This document shows, in pieces, positions 30,389 to 41,020 of a DNA stretch of 64,000 nucleotides. Position numbers and translations under genes: made by a program. The notes below the pieces were generated by a model that ran no database searches, was not told the DNA's origin, and saw only the letters and a list, made by a program, of their open reading frames with translations. This DNA is from Marinobacter sediminicola (lineage in GTDB: Bacteria > Pseudomonadota > Gammaproteobacteria > Pseudomonadales > Oleiphilaceae): the NCBI RefSeq assembly GCF_031157525.1, contig NZ_JAVIXR010000008.1, positions 124,001-188,000 of the forward strand. The letters are read 5' to 3'. The stretch's first letter is position 1; every line of letters begins with the position of its first letter.

Positions 30389-32299
30389 ATGCCCTCCATC
30401 CGATTACTCTCGCCGCGGCTGGCAAACCAGATTGCTGCCGGTGAGGTGGTTGAGCGCCCCGCATCTGTTGTCAAAGAACTGGTTGAAAACGCACTCGACG
30501 CTGGCGGAGACCGCGTCGAGGTTGAGGTAGAGCAGGGCGGTGTAAAACTGATCCGGGTTCGTGATAACGGCTGCGGTATTGCCGAAAACGACTTGCCTTT
30601 AGCGCTAAGCCGCCATGCTACCAGCAAAATTGCCAGTCTTGATGATCTGGAATCCGTGGCATCTCTCGGGTTTCGTGGCGAAGCCCTGGCCAGTATCAGC
30701 TCCGTGTCGCGGCTCGCCCTGACGTCGAAAACCGAGGGGTGTGAGGCAGCGTCCAAAGTGGAGGTAGAGGGCCGGGAAATGGACGCCCGAATCTCTCCGG
30801 CTGCGCACCCTGTCGGCACCACCGTTGAAGTGCGGGATTTGTTTTTCAACACACCGGCACGGCGTAAATTTCTGCGTACCGAAAAAACCGAATTCAATCA
30901 CGTGGAAGAGTGCGTGCGCCGCCAGGCCCTCAGCCGGTTTGATGCAGGTTTTACCTTGCGCCATAACCAGCGGGTTGTGCACAACCTCCGGCCAGCGGAT
31001 TCCGTGCTCGACAAAGAGCGTCGCATTGCCGCCCTATGCGGGCAAAAGTTTATTGATAGTGCGGTAGTGATTGATGCTGAGGCCACTGGTTTACGCCTTT
31101 GGGGCTGGGTCGCATTACCTACGTTTTCCCGCAGCCAGGCTGATTTGCAGTATTTCTTTGTTAATGGCCGTGTAATCCGTGATCGCCTTGTCGCCCATGC
31201 TGTGCGTCAGGCATACCGGGATGTGCTTTACAACAACCGCCATCCTGCTTTTGTTCTTTACCTTGAAGTCGACCCCGCTACTGTTGATGTAAACGTGCAC
31301 CCGACCAAGCACGAAGTGCGCTTCCGTGATGGTCGACTGGTGCACGATTTTATCTTCCGAACTCTGCATAAAGCCTTGGCCGACGTGCGGCCGGATGACC
31401 ACTTTCGCGGCGCTGTGGCGCAGTCGTTCGGTCGTGAAACGGCCGGGCAAGGCGAGGTGGCCGGTGCTGGTTCCGGGTATGGGTCGCAACAACCCTGGAA
31501 TGGGCAGCCTACCATTCCGTCAGCAGGCGAACATGCGCCAGCATCCGGGTTTGGCGGGCAGTCAGCGCCTCAACAGGAGTGGCGAGCCAGTGACCAGATG
31601 GCCTTCTACAATTCCCTCGGTGGCGGTGGTGTCAGTGGTCCGCAAGAGTCGGTGTCGTTTGGCGCCACGGCGGCTGCGCCGCTGGATCAGTCAAGCGGTG
31701 AGGGCAGCAACGAAGAACCACCTCTGGGGTATGCCATTGCCCAATTGCACGGCATTTACGTTCTGGCCCAGAGCAGCGCCGGAATGATCGTCGTGGACAT
31801 GCACGCCGCCCATGAACGCATTACTTACGAACGAATGAAGCGAGCGCTGGCTGAACAGGATCTCAAGAGCCAGCCGCTGTTGGTGCCCTTATCGCTTGCG
31901 GTCAGCCAGAAAGAAGCCGCCTTGGCCGAAACCCATGGTGATAATTTGCAGCAGTTAGGCTTGCAGATTGAGCGTATCGGGCCAGAAACCCTGGCCATCA
32001 GGCAGGTGCCGGCGCTTCTGCGAGGCGCTGATACAGAACAGCTCGTAAGGGATGTGTTGTCTGATTTGATCGAGCATGGCCAGAGTGATCGCGTTGAAGC
32101 GGTTACCCATGAACTGCTTGGTACCATGGCCTGTCACGGGTCGGTGCGAGCCAATCGGCAGCTAACCGTTCCGGAAATGAACTCCCTGCTGCGGGATATG
32201 GAAGCGACAGAGCGCAGCGGCCAATGTAACCACGGGCGCCCCACATGGACACTGGTTACGCTTGGGGAATTGGACAAGCTGTTTCTGCGGGGGCGCTAG
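30389..32299 (+). CDS. mutL: DNA mismatch repair protein MutL with endonuclease motif
   Basis: A 636-residue mismatch repair protein. The N-terminal GHKL ATPase shows [24 protein letters not shown] and [18 protein letters not shown]. After a Gly/Ser/Gln-rich linker (about 350-440), the C-terminal domain contains [12 protein letters not shown] at 470-481, which fits the DQHAx2Ex4E metal-binding motif of nicking MutL proteins. The accompanying motifs ACHGSVRA and CNHGRPTW are also present. Escherichia coli MutL lacks these and relies on MutH, so this protein is predicted to nick DNA itself. It starts 21 nt after amiB. Confidence 0.95.
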   Translation: MPSIRLLSPRLANQIAAGEVVERPASVVKELVENALDAGGDRVEVEVEQGGVKLIRVRDNGCGIAENDLPLALSRHATSKIASLDDLESVASLGFRGEALASISSVSRLALTSKTEGCEAASKVEVEGREMDARISPAAHPVGTTVEVRDLFFNTPARRKFLRTEKTEFNHVEECVRRQALSRFDAGFTLRHNQRVVHNLRPADSVLDKERRIAALCGQKFIDSAVVIDAEATGLRLWGWVALPTFSRSQADLQYFFVNGRVIRDRLVAHAVRQAYRDVLYNNRHPAFVLYLEVDPATVDVNVHPTKHEVRFRDGRLVHDFIFRTLHKALADVRPDDHFRGAVAQSFGRETAGQGEVAGAGSGYGSQQPWNGQPTIPSAGEHAPASGFGGQSAPQQEWRASDQMAFYNSLGGGGVSGPQESVSFGATAAAPLDQSSGEGSNEEPPLGYAIAQLHGIYVLAQSSAGMIVVDMHAAHERITYERMKRALAEQDLKSQPLLVPLSLAVSQKEAALAETHGDNLQQLGLQIERIGPETLAIRQVPALLRGADTEQLVRDVLSDLIEHGQSDRVEAVTHELLGTMACHGSVRANRQLTVPEMNSLLRDMEATERSGQCNHGRPTWTLVTLGELDKLFLRGR

Positions 32300-32309
32300 A
32301 TTTTCATTG

Positions 32310-33356
32310 ATGGATACATCCAGTACGCCTCAAGCCTCAAAACCACCAGCTATCTTTCTGATGGGGCCGACTGCGTCGGGTAAAACCGACCTGGCCATGG
32401 CGCTTTGTGATCAACTGCCTTGCGACATTATCAGCGTCGATTCCGCGATGATCTACCGGGGGATGGATATAGGCACAGCCAAACCCTCAGCGGATGAATT
32501 GGCCCGGGCCCCCCATCGACTGATTGATATCTGTGATCCTGCCGACACCTATTCTGCTGCCGATTTCCGCAGGGATGCGCTGTTTGAAATGGATCGAATT
32601 TCCCGCGCAGGCCGTATACCCCTTCTGGTGGGCGGTACCATGATGTATTTCAAGGCGTTATTGCATGGTATGTCAGGGTTGCCTTCTGCCAGCCCGGAGC
32701 TCCGCAAAACCCTTGAGGCCGAGGCGGAGCGGCTTGGGTGGTCTGCGTTGCATGCAGAGTTGGAGGCCCGCGACCCGGTAGCGGCGAAATTGATTCACCC
32801 GAACAACCGGCAGCGTCTTTTGCGCGCACTGGAGGTTATACGTCTCACTGGCAGGCCGATTTCGGCTCTCTGGGAGGCGGATGCCAGCCAGCAGCCGACG
32901 CAAGATGCAAGTCGGGAAGGCATTGAGGATTACACCTACTATACTCAATGGCAGGCAGACGAAACTTCATCGCTTCCGTATACTGTTACGCAGCTTGCCA
33001 TAGCGCCCCCTGAGAGGGTCGTGCTTCACGACAGGATACAGCAGCGCTTCCTCAAGATGCTGGAGATGGGGTTTCTGAATGAAGTTCGGGGCTTGATGGC
33101 CAGAGGCGATTTACACCCGGAACTTCCTTCCATGCGCTGTGTCGGATATCGCCAGGCACTGAGTTATCTGAGCGGTACCGATGATTATGACGTATTTGTA
33201 AGCAAAGGCGTTGCGGCCACCCGGCAGTTGGCAAAACGGCAGCTTACATGGCTTCGAAAGTGGTCTGATTTGAATTGGTTGAACAGCGAAGACGGATTTA
33301 TCGTTGAAGCAGCCTTGAAAACGGTGCGACACCACACCACATTTAACACTCAATAA
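32310..33356 (+). CDS. miaA: tRNA dimethylallyltransferase
   Basis: A 348-residue enzyme that transfers dimethylallyl to A37 of tRNAs reading UNN codons. The P-loop [14 protein letters not shown] (about 21-34) is followed by [21 protein letters not shown], in which Asp and Ser act in catalysis. RNRxxLLRALEV-type recognition is seen as [16 protein letters not shown], and [13 protein letters not shown] lies near the end. The ATG at 32310 is used because the open frame upstream overlaps mutL without family support. It lies 10 nt downstream of mutL and 37 nt upstream of hfq. Confidence 0.96.
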   Translation: MDTSSTPQASKPPAIFLMGPTASGKTDLAMALCDQLPCDIISVDSAMIYRGMDIGTAKPSADELARAPHRLIDICDPADTYSAADFRRDALFEMDRISRAGRIPLLVGGTMMYFKALLHGMSGLPSASPELRKTLEAEAERLGWSALHAELEARDPVAAKLIHPNNRQRLLRALEVIRLTGRPISALWEADASQQPTQDASREGIEDYTYYTQWQADETSSLPYTVTQLAIAPPERVVLHDRIQQRFLKMLEMGFLNEVRGLMARGDLHPELPSMRCVGYRQALSYLSGTDDYDVFVSKGVAATRQLAKRQLTWLRKWSDLNWLNSEDGFIVEAALKTVRHHTTFNTQ

Positions 33357-33393
33357 TTACTATCTGCATTTACTAAAAAACAGGAGAACACAC

Positions 33394-33645
33394 ATGTCAA
33401 AAGGGCACTCGTTACAAGACCCTTACCTCAACGCCTTACGCAAGGAACGCATTCCGGTTTCTATCTTCTTGGTTAACGGTATCAAACTGCAAGGGCAGAT
33501 AGAGTCTTTTGACCAATTTGTTATTTTGCTGAAAAACACTGTCAGCCAAATGGTCTACAAGCACGCAATCTCAACCGTTGTACCTGCTCGGAACGTTCGC
33601 CTTCCCCAGCAGAACCCGGCGGGAGAGGATGAGTCTGAAGACTGA
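33394..33645 (+). CDS. hfq: RNA chaperone Hfq
   Basis: An 83-residue Sm-like protein that pairs small RNAs with mRNAs as a hexamer. The Sm1 motif includes [20 protein letters not shown], with Q, F/Y and K residues of the proximal face, and the Sm2 motif is [10 protein letters not shown]. It is close to the Pseudomonas length (82) and lacks the long C-terminal tail of enterobacterial Hfq. AGGAGA precedes the ATG. A terminator lies between it and hflX, so part of the transcription ends here. Confidence 0.98.
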   Translation: MSKGHSLQDPYLNALRKERIPVSIFLVNGIKLQGQIESFDQFVILLKNTVSQMVYKHAISTVVPARNVRLPQQNPAGEDESED

Positions 33646-33668
33646 TTTGTTCAGGGTCTTGGTGTTAC

Positions 33669-33722
33669 CACCCGCGTTCCTGAGGGGCCTCTTGGCTCTG
33701 ATGGCCGCGGGTGTTTGTTTTT
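33669..33722 (+). terminator. Intrinsic terminator after hfq
   Basis: CACCCGCG (33669-33676) pairs with CGCGGGTG (33706-33713), with an inner GGCC/GGCC pairing in the loop, and is followed by TTTGTTTTTA. It lies 24 nt after the hfq stop and before hflX. Confidence 0.8.
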
Positions 33723-33761
33723 ATAATTCCAACAAACCGATTCTAGCGGAGTTGATGCCCA

Positions 33762-35060
33762 TTGTTTGATCGCCCGGATGTAGGTGAGCGAGCGATACTC
33801 GTCCACATCGAATTTTCTTCCCACGACGGCACTGAAGATCCGGAAGAGTTCCGGGAGCTGGTTAGTTCCGCTGGAGTCGAAGCGGTTGGGATTGTGACCG
33901 GTACCCGAAAGCAGCCCAGTCCCAGGCTTTTTGTGGGAGAAGGCAAGCTCGAAGAGATTCGGGATGCAGTAACGCTGCATGAGGCCGACATTGTTCTGTT
34001 CAACCATGCACTTAGTCCCAGCCAAGAGCGAAATATTGAGCGAGAGCTGAAGTGTCGTGTATTGGACCGCACTGGCGTAATTCTTGATATTTTTGCCCAG
34101 CGCGCTCGCACTCATGAAGGTAAGTTGCAGGTAGAGTTGGCGCAGCTCGATCACATGTCGACGCGACTGATCCGGGGATGGACTCACCTTGAACGTCAGG
34201 GTGGTGGAATTGGTCTTCGTGGCCCGGGTGAAACCCAGCTCGAAACCGACCGCAGACTATTGCGCGAACGAATGAAGTCTATCTACAAGCGGCTTGAAAA
34301 AGTTCGCAAACAGCGTAATCAGGGACGGCGTGCCCGTAAACGCGCTGATATCCCAACAGTGTCGCTGGTTGGCTATACCAACGCCGGCAAGTCCACGCTA
34401 TTTAATCGGATTACCACGTCTACCGTTTACGCCGCGGATAAATTGTTCGCGACCCTCGATCCCACCATACGGCGTTTGGAACTTCCCGATATCGGGCCGG
34501 TCGTAATGGCGGATACTGTAGGCTTTATCCGGCATTTGCCCCACAAGCTGGTTGAAGCATTCCGTGCGACGCTGGAAGAAACCACCGAAGCAACTATTTT
34601 GCTGCACGTTGTTGATAGCCACGACAGCCGGCGTGATGAAAATATTGAGCAGGTAGAAGGGGTGCTGGCGGAAATTGGTGCCGATGAAATACCGGTTTTG
34701 CAGGTGTTTAATAAAATCGATCTGTTGGATAATTTTGTGCCAAGGGTTGAACGCAATGAGGACGGCGTGCCTGTGCGCGCCTGGGTGTCGGCGGTTACGG
34801 GTGAGGGCCTGGAAGGTCTTTACGATGCTATTGTTGAACGCTTGGCTGAAGATGTTGTCCACCACTTCGTTTTGCTCGGGCCTGCCGATGGCAAGCTCAG
34901 GGCGCTGCTGCATGAGGCCGGATCGGTACTGAGTGAAGACCACCGTGAAACCGGCGATACAGTACTTGAAGTTCGACTGCAATACCGGGACTGGATGCAG
35001 CTTCTGAGCCGCGCCGGGATGAGCGAAGAAATGGTACGCCTGGATGAAGGGCAAGCCTGA
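33762..35060 (+). CDS. hflX: Ribosome-dissociating GTPase HflX
   Basis: A 432-residue GTPase that binds the 50S subunit and rescues stalled or heat-damaged ribosomes. The N-terminal domain has GTRKQPSPRLFVGEGKLEEI and the glycine-rich IRGWTHLERQGGGIGLRGPG segment (about 137-156). The G domain has GYTNAGKSTLFN (G1), DTVGFIRHLP (G3) and FNKIDLL (G4). A TTG is the most likely start: MFDRPDVGERAILVHI aligns with the usual N-terminus. It lies in the conserved hfq-hflX-hflK-hflC order. Confidence 0.95.
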   Translation: MFDRPDVGERAILVHIEFSSHDGTEDPEEFRELVSSAGVEAVGIVTGTRKQPSPRLFVGEGKLEEIRDAVTLHEADIVLFNHALSPSQERNIERELKCRVLDRTGVILDIFAQRARTHEGKLQVELAQLDHMSTRLIRGWTHLERQGGGIGLRGPGETQLETDRRLLRERMKSIYKRLEKVRKQRNQGRRARKRADIPTVSLVGYTNAGKSTLFNRITTSTVYAADKLFATLDPTIRRLELPDIGPVVMADTVGFIRHLPHKLVEAFRATLEETTEATILLHVVDSHDSRRDENIEQVEGVLAEIGADEIPVLQVFNKIDLLDNFVPRVERNEDGVPVRAWVSAVTGEGLEGLYDAIVERLAEDVVHHFVLLGPADGKLRALLHEAGSVLSEDHRETGDTVLEVRLQYRDWMQLLSRAGMSEEMVRLDEGQA

Positions 35061-35141
35061 AACCATGCAAGCTATTGCCGGGACGAAGATAAATCCCTAG
35101 TATTTGCAGCCATTCGATATCTTAGGAACTTGGAGAGCACT

Positions 35142-36326
35142 ATGGCCTGGAATGAACCGGGTGGAAACCGCAACGATAAAGATCCCTGGGGAACTGGTGG
35201 TCGTCGCGGTAATGATCAGGGTCCACCAGACCTCGACGAGGCGCTGAAGAAGGGCCTCGATAAGCTGAACAAAATGCTGGGAGGCAAGGGCAAAAAGTCC
35301 GGTGGCGACAGAGGCAGCGGTGGTTCAGGTGGAGCAGGCAGCTTTGGTGCCGTTCTCGCCCTGGCAGCTATTCTTGTTGTGGGCTATGTCATTTTTCAGT
35401 CGTTCTACACGGTAAACGAGCAGGAGCGCGCGGTTGTTTTACGGTTTGGGGAATATGCCAAAACGGAAAGCCCGGGCCTGAGGTTCAAAGTGCCGTTGAT
35501 TGATGATGTGACCAAAGTACGCGTGACCAACGTCAGAACGGCCCAGTCCAGCGGCCAGATGCTGACTCAGGACGAGAACCTGGTAACGGTTGATCTGCAG
35601 GTGCAGTATCGTGTGAACGATGCTCGGGATTACGTGTTGAACGTTCGGGATTCCAACCAGGCGTTGGCATTTGCAACCGACAGTGCGCTGCGTCACGAGG
35701 TGGGCAGTTCAACTCTCGATGACGTGCTGACCGAAGGGCGTGCCGAGTTGGCCGTTCGTGTTGAACAACGGCTTCAGGGCTTTTTGCAGGAATACGGCGC
35801 CGGGCTTGGGATTGTTCGGGTGAACGTTGAAAGCACGCAACCACCCGCTGCAGTGCAGGACGCCTTCCGTGAAGTTCAACGTGCCCGTGAAGACGAGCAG
35901 CGTGTGAAGGAAGAGGCGGAAACCTACCGGAACAAGGTTGTTCCAGAGGCTCGTGGTCAGGCTCAGCGCATGATTGAAGAGGCGAGTGCCTACAAGCAGG
36001 AAGTCATCGAGCGCGCTCGTGGTGAAACTGCGCGTTATCTCGAGTTGTTGGCGGTGTATCAGATGGCACCTGGAGTCACTCGTGAGCGTATGTACCTGCA
36101 GACGATGGAAACTGTTCTTTCCAACAGCAGCAAGATTCTTGTGGATACCGAAAGCAGCGGCAATATGATGTATTTACCGCTGGATCGTCTGACCCAGGGG
36201 GCGTCGTCAAGAAGTGGTAGCCAAACCTCTGGAGCCGGCGGCCAGGCAGATATTCAAGCGGTAACTGACCAGGTGATTCAAGAACTGCGAACCAGGCAGG
36301 ATACTAATACGCGGAGGAGCAGATAA
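35142..36326 (+). CDS. hflK: FtsH regulator HflK (SPFH/band 7 protein)
   Basis: A 394-residue membrane protein that with HflC forms the large cage around the FtsH protease. A Gly-rich, Asn/Asp-rich N-terminal tail (about 1-65) precedes one transmembrane helix (about 68-88), then the SPFH domain (about 90-290, starting VNEQERAVVLRFGEYAKTESPG) and a long coiled-coil region with many Glu and Arg. The start is the ATG at 35142 with GGAG at 35132-35135. hflC follows two bases after the stop. Confidence 0.95.
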   Translation: MAWNEPGGNRNDKDPWGTGGRRGNDQGPPDLDEALKKGLDKLNKMLGGKGKKSGGDRGSGGSGGAGSFGAVLALAAILVVGYVIFQSFYTVNEQERAVVLRFGEYAKTESPGLRFKVPLIDDVTKVRVTNVRTAQSSGQMLTQDENLVTVDLQVQYRVNDARDYVLNVRDSNQALAFATDSALRHEVGSSTLDDVLTEGRAELAVRVEQRLQGFLQEYGAGLGIVRVNVESTQPPAAVQDAFREVQRAREDEQRVKEEAETYRNKVVPEARGQAQRMIEEASAYKQEVIERARGETARYLELLAVYQMAPGVTRERMYLQTMETVLSNSSKILVDTESSGNMMYLPLDRLTQGASSRSGSQTSGAGGQADIQAVTDQVIQELRTRQDTNTRRSR

Positions 36327-36328
36327 TT

Positions 36329-37204
36329 ATGGGACCTAAAAGTGTAGTGGGTCTTGCAGGCGCTCTTATCGTTGTCCTGCTGGTACTGTCGAGTGTTTTT
36401 ATCATTCCGGAAACCCACCGCGGAGTTATGCTGAGGTTTGGTGAGTTGGTCGAGACCGACATCAAAGCGGGTATTCACTTCAAGGTACCGGTTATCGATC
36501 AGGTTCGGGAGTTTGATATCCGCGTGCTGACCATGGATCTGCCTTCAAGGCAGTATCTGACGGTTGAAAAGAAGCCGCTCGATGTTACCTCTTACATTGC
36601 TTGGAAAATCCGCGATGTGGATCAGTTTTATCGTGCAACCGGCGGGGATGAGTTCCGTGCCCAATCTCTACTGCAGTCCCGTGTAGACAACGGTTTGCGT
36701 AATGAGTTCGGTGTTCGCACTATGCATGAGGTGGTCTCCGGTCAACGTGACGAGCTTATGCATAATCTGCGCGATCAGGTTAACGAAACCTCTGTGAAGG
36801 AATTCGGGATTGATGTAAAAGATATACGCGTCAAGGCAATCGAGTTCCCGGGGCAGGTAAGCGAAAACGTATATCGCCGGATGGCGACAGAGCGTGAGAA
36901 GCTGGCTCAGGAATTCCGGTCACGTGGGCGCGAGTTGGCTGAAGGTATTCGCGCGGATGCCGATCGTCAGAAAACAGTTACACTGGCAGAAGCATTTGCA
37001 TCGGCTGAAGAAACCCGTGGTGAAGGGGACGGTGAAGCTGCGCGCATCTACGCAGAGGCCTATGGCTCTAACCCGGAGTTTTACAGCTTCTATCGTAGTC
37101 TTCAGGCATACCGGAATACCTTCTCCGGTAAAGACGACCTGATGGTTATCGATGCCAAAAGCGACTTCATGAAATTCCTGAAGGATTCGAAGGGCGGGAG
37201 CTAA
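36329..37204 (+). CDS. hflC: FtsH regulator HflC (SPFH/band 7 protein)
   Basis: A 291-residue partner of HflK. An N-terminal transmembrane helix (about 7-27) is followed by the SPFH domain beginning ETHRGVMLRFGELVETDIKAG and a coiled coil with RADADRQKTVTLAEAFASAEE. The C-terminal FYSFYRSLQAYRNTF segment is characteristic of HflC. It is directly coupled to hflK and is followed by a strong terminator that closes the hfq-hflXKC run. Confidence 0.96.
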   Translation: MGPKSVVGLAGALIVVLLVLSSVFIIPETHRGVMLRFGELVETDIKAGIHFKVPVIDQVREFDIRVLTMDLPSRQYLTVEKKPLDVTSYIAWKIRDVDQFYRATGGDEFRAQSLLQSRVDNGLRNEFGVRTMHEVVSGQRDELMHNLRDQVNETSVKEFGIDVKDIRVKAIEFPGQVSENVYRRMATEREKLAQEFRSRGRELAEGIRADADRQKTVTLAEAFASAEETRGEGDGEAARIYAEAYGSNPEFYSFYRSLQAYRNTFSGKDDLMVIDAKSDFMKFLKDSKGGS

Positions 37205-37221
37205 AACCTGCTCGATTGACC

Positions 37222-37257
37222 GAAAAACCGGAATGCCAAGGTATTCCGGTTTTTTTG
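37222..37257 (+). terminator. Intrinsic terminator after hflC
   Basis: ACCGGAATGCC (37227-37237) pairs with GGTATTCCGGT (37240-37250) with one G-U pair, followed by a run of seven T. It lies 22 nt after the hflC stop codon. Confidence 0.93.
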
Positions 37258-37384
37258 TGTCTGCCAACAGTGTAAAATCCCTCAGGTTTTGGTTCGGGTT
37301 TTTCTGCCCTGAATGTCACCCTAAAAACCTGCGCGCTTATTCTGTATTAAATACAGGGGTGTGCGGGATGGACAACGGAATCTC

Positions 37385-38566
37385 ATGACAGTATCTGATC
37401 GCTGGTTACTGCCGGACGGGGTGGAGGATATCTTGCCGCCACTGGCCGGACAGATAGAATCCCTGCGCCGGGATGTAATGGATACCTGCCAGCGTTGGGG
37501 CTACCAACTGGTAATCCCACCGCTCATTGAATACCTCGAATCCCTGTTTACCGGAACCGGACACGATCTGGAGCTGCAAACCTTCAAGCTGACCGATCAG
37601 CTGACGGGGCGCATGATGGGTGTTCGGGCCGATATGACACCTCAGGCTGCGCGCATCGACGCCCACACACTGGGGCAGGAAGGCATTACACGTCTGTGTT
37701 ATGCCGGCCATGTTCTGCATACCCGCCCCAAACACATGCTTGCCAGCCGCACGCCTATTCAGGCTGGCTGTGAGATGTTTGGCAGTGCTTCTGAATCTGC
37801 AGATCTGGAAATCATCAGTTTGATGCTCGAGGCTCTGCGTGTTGCCGGCCTGTCTCGTGTGCATCTGGATCTGGCTCATGTGGCCATCTACGAAAGCCTG
37901 ATCGGTGAAGCCGAGTTTGATCGCGATACAAGTGCTGCTATCTTCGACGCCATGGGGCGCAAATCAGTACCTGAGCTGGACAGACTTCTGGGCGATTGCC
38001 CCAAGGGCTCTGCGGGCGCTCGCCTCCGCGAGCTAGCGCGGGTTAGCGGTGGTGCGGAAGCATTGACTGAAGCGCGCAGAATCCTGAGTGGTGCCTCCGA
38101 CAACCTTAGCGCGGCACTGGACCAGCTTGGCCGGGTTGCCACGATGCTTGAAAGGGACTTCCCCGAAGTCAGTTTCGGGTTCGATTTCTGCGAGTTGCGT
38201 GGTTACAACTATCACACAGGCCTGGTGTTTGCAGCCTATGTGCCTGGCCATGGTGACTCGATTGGCAAGGGTGGCCGATACGATGCCATTGGCAGCGATT
38301 TTGGCCGGGCTCGCCCCGCCACCGGGTTCAGCCTGGATATACGGGCATTGGTGTCGTTGGGCTCACGCCCTGTCAATCCCCGCAAAGCTGTGTGGGCGCC
38401 TGCTGAAGAAGACTCAGAGTTGGAGCAGGCGATTTCGGAACTGAGAAGGACAGACATTGTCATCCGGGCACTTCCGGAAGACATAAAGGCAGATCCCTCT
38501 ACCCGGGGATGTGACCGGAAGCTGGTAAAACAGGGTGATCGTTGGGTCGTACAGGGGCTGGGTTGA
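37385..38566 (+). CDS. hisZ: ATP phosphoribosyltransferase regulatory subunit
   Basis: A 393-residue catalytically inactive paralogue of histidyl-tRNA synthetase that activates the short form of HisG at the first step of histidine synthesis. The class II core is recognisable (LPDGVEDILPP, MMGVRADMTPQAARI, RLCYAGHVLHTR, YYHTGLVFAAYV-like YNYHTGLVFAAYVP) but the C-terminal anticodon-binding domain is missing. The start is the ATG at 37385. purA follows after 87 nt, as in Pseudomonas. A perfect 15-nt palindrome (CTGTATTAAATACAG, 37342-37356) lies 28 nt before the start. Confidence 0.94.
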   Translation: MTVSDRWLLPDGVEDILPPLAGQIESLRRDVMDTCQRWGYQLVIPPLIEYLESLFTGTGHDLELQTFKLTDQLTGRMMGVRADMTPQAARIDAHTLGQEGITRLCYAGHVLHTRPKHMLASRTPIQAGCEMFGSASESADLEIISLMLEALRVAGLSRVHLDLAHVAIYESLIGEAEFDRDTSAAIFDAMGRKSVPELDRLLGDCPKGSAGARLRELARVSGGAEALTEARRILSGASDNLSAALDQLGRVATMLERDFPEVSFGFDFCELRGYNYHTGLVFAAYVPGHGDSIGKGGRYDAIGSDFGRARPATGFSLDIRALVSLGSRPVNPRKAVWAPAEEDSELEQAISELRRTDIVIRALPEDIKADPSTRGCDRKLVKQGDRWVVQGLG

Positions 38567-38644
38567 TCTCAGCAGGCTGCTACGAACACATGAAGGTACA
38601 TTTGCCAAATTTGCGAGACGCACGCTCTATCGTGTGCGCATTGA

Positions 38645-39949
<1,305 letters not shown>

Positions 39950-39963
39950 GTGGTAAAAGGTTG

Positions 39964-40002
39964 AAAAAGCCGCCCTACCTCTAATGGTACGGCGGTTTTT
40001 TT
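39964..40002. terminator. Bidirectional terminator between purA and cmoB
   Basis: CCGCC (39970-39974) and TACC (39976-39979) pair with GGTA (39986-39989) and GGCGG (39991-39995), closing a TCTAAT loop. Five A precede the stem and seven T follow, so it works on both strands. It lies in the 54-nt gap between convergent genes. Confidence 0.93.
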
Positions 40003-40003
40003 A

Positions 40004-40996
40004 TCAGGGTTTTTCGGCAACGATGGTGGCGCGCTTGGGGCCGGGATAACCTTCAATGGTTCTTGTGGGGTCGTCCGGATCGAGAAAATCCTGGAGCGAG
40101 TTGAAGCGCATCCAGTCTGTGCTTCTTTGTTCATCGGTGGTGGTCTCAGACACATCTACAACCCGGGCGTTACGAAAGCCGGTGCGGTCGAGCCACCGAA
40201 GCAAGGTGTCGCAGCTTGGTAAAAACCACACGTTACGCATCTGCCCATAGCGGTCTTCGGGCATCAGGCTATAGCCTTCAGGGCCATCCACAACCAGAGT
40301 TTCCAACACCAGTTCACCACCCTGTCTCAGCGTACCTTTAAGCTCCAGAAGATGGTCGAGCGGCGAGCGGCGATGGTAGAGAACGCCCATGGAGAAGGTG
40401 GTGTCAAAGCTTTCAAGCCCTTCCGGCAGGTCTTCCATACGTATAGGTAGAAGATCGATGGGGGCTTCGCCCACGTAGCGTTTCACGCTGAGGAACTGGA
40501 ACATGAATAGAAGCCCTGGATCGATACCGATCACACGCTTTGCACCTTCACCCAGCATGCGCCAGCAGTGATAGCCTGAGCCACAGCCAACATCGAGAAT
40601 GCGCCGCCCGGAAAGGTCTGAAATATAGGGTGAAACCCTGTCCCACTTCCAGTCAGAGCGCCATTCGGTGTCGATATGAGTGCCGAAGAAGTCGAACGGC
40701 CCTTTGCGCCAGGGCATAAGGCCCCGCAGGCCGCTCTCCAGCGCTTGTTGTTGGCTTGGATTCAGGCTCACGGGGGACTCGATGGTAATCGCAGAGGAGT
40801 TAAGTTCGACGGCTGCACCGGAGACATCAGGAAGGTTGTCCATCGCCGACTGCCAGCGCCCGAGATCGCCGTGGGGGGTGTCGTCAAAACGTTGGGTCAG
40901 CTGAGCCTGGATAATCTCTGCCCAATTGCTTTCGCCACTACTTTTCAGCTCTGCAAGCAGCTGCCCGAAATAGCTGCGCCAGTCAAAATGCGCCAT
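40004..40996 (-). CDS. cmoB: tRNA U34 carboxymethyltransferase
   Basis: A 330-residue enzyme that uses carboxy-S-adenosylmethionine to convert ho5U34 to cmo5U34 in tRNAs. The SAM-binding motif is ILDVGCGSGYHCWRMLGEG (about 127-145), preceded by KGPFDFFGTHIDTEWRSDWKWDR. GIDPGLLFMFQF and FDTTFSMGVLYHRRSPLDHL are conserved CmoB blocks. It lies 24 nt downstream of cmoA, its partner that makes the cofactor, in the same direction, so the pair is an operon. Confidence 0.96.
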   Translation of the reverse strand: MAHFDWRSYFGQLLAELKSSGESNWAEIIQAQLTQRFDDTPHGDLGRWQSAMDNLPDVSGAAVELNSSAITIESPVSLNPSQQQALESGLRGLMPWRKGPFDFFGTHIDTEWRSDWKWDRVSPYISDLSGRRILDVGCGSGYHCWRMLGEGAKRVIGIDPGLLFMFQFLSVKRYVGEAPIDLLPIRMEDLPEGLESFDTTFSMGVLYHRRSPLDHLLELKGTLRQGGELVLETLVVDGPEGYSLMPEDRYGQMRNVWFLPSCDTLLRWLDRTGFRNARVVDVSETTTDEQRSTDWMRFNSLQDFLDPDDPTRTIEGYPGPKRATIVAEKP

Positions 40997-41020
40997 GATC
41001 TGTTTGTCCTGCGGGTTTGT

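Noticed and set aside
37342..37356. Possible LexA (SOS) box upstream of hisZ
   Set aside because: The palindrome has 7 rather than 8 bases between CTGT and ACAG, and hisZ/purA are not SOS genes. It is kept only as an unassigned palindrome.
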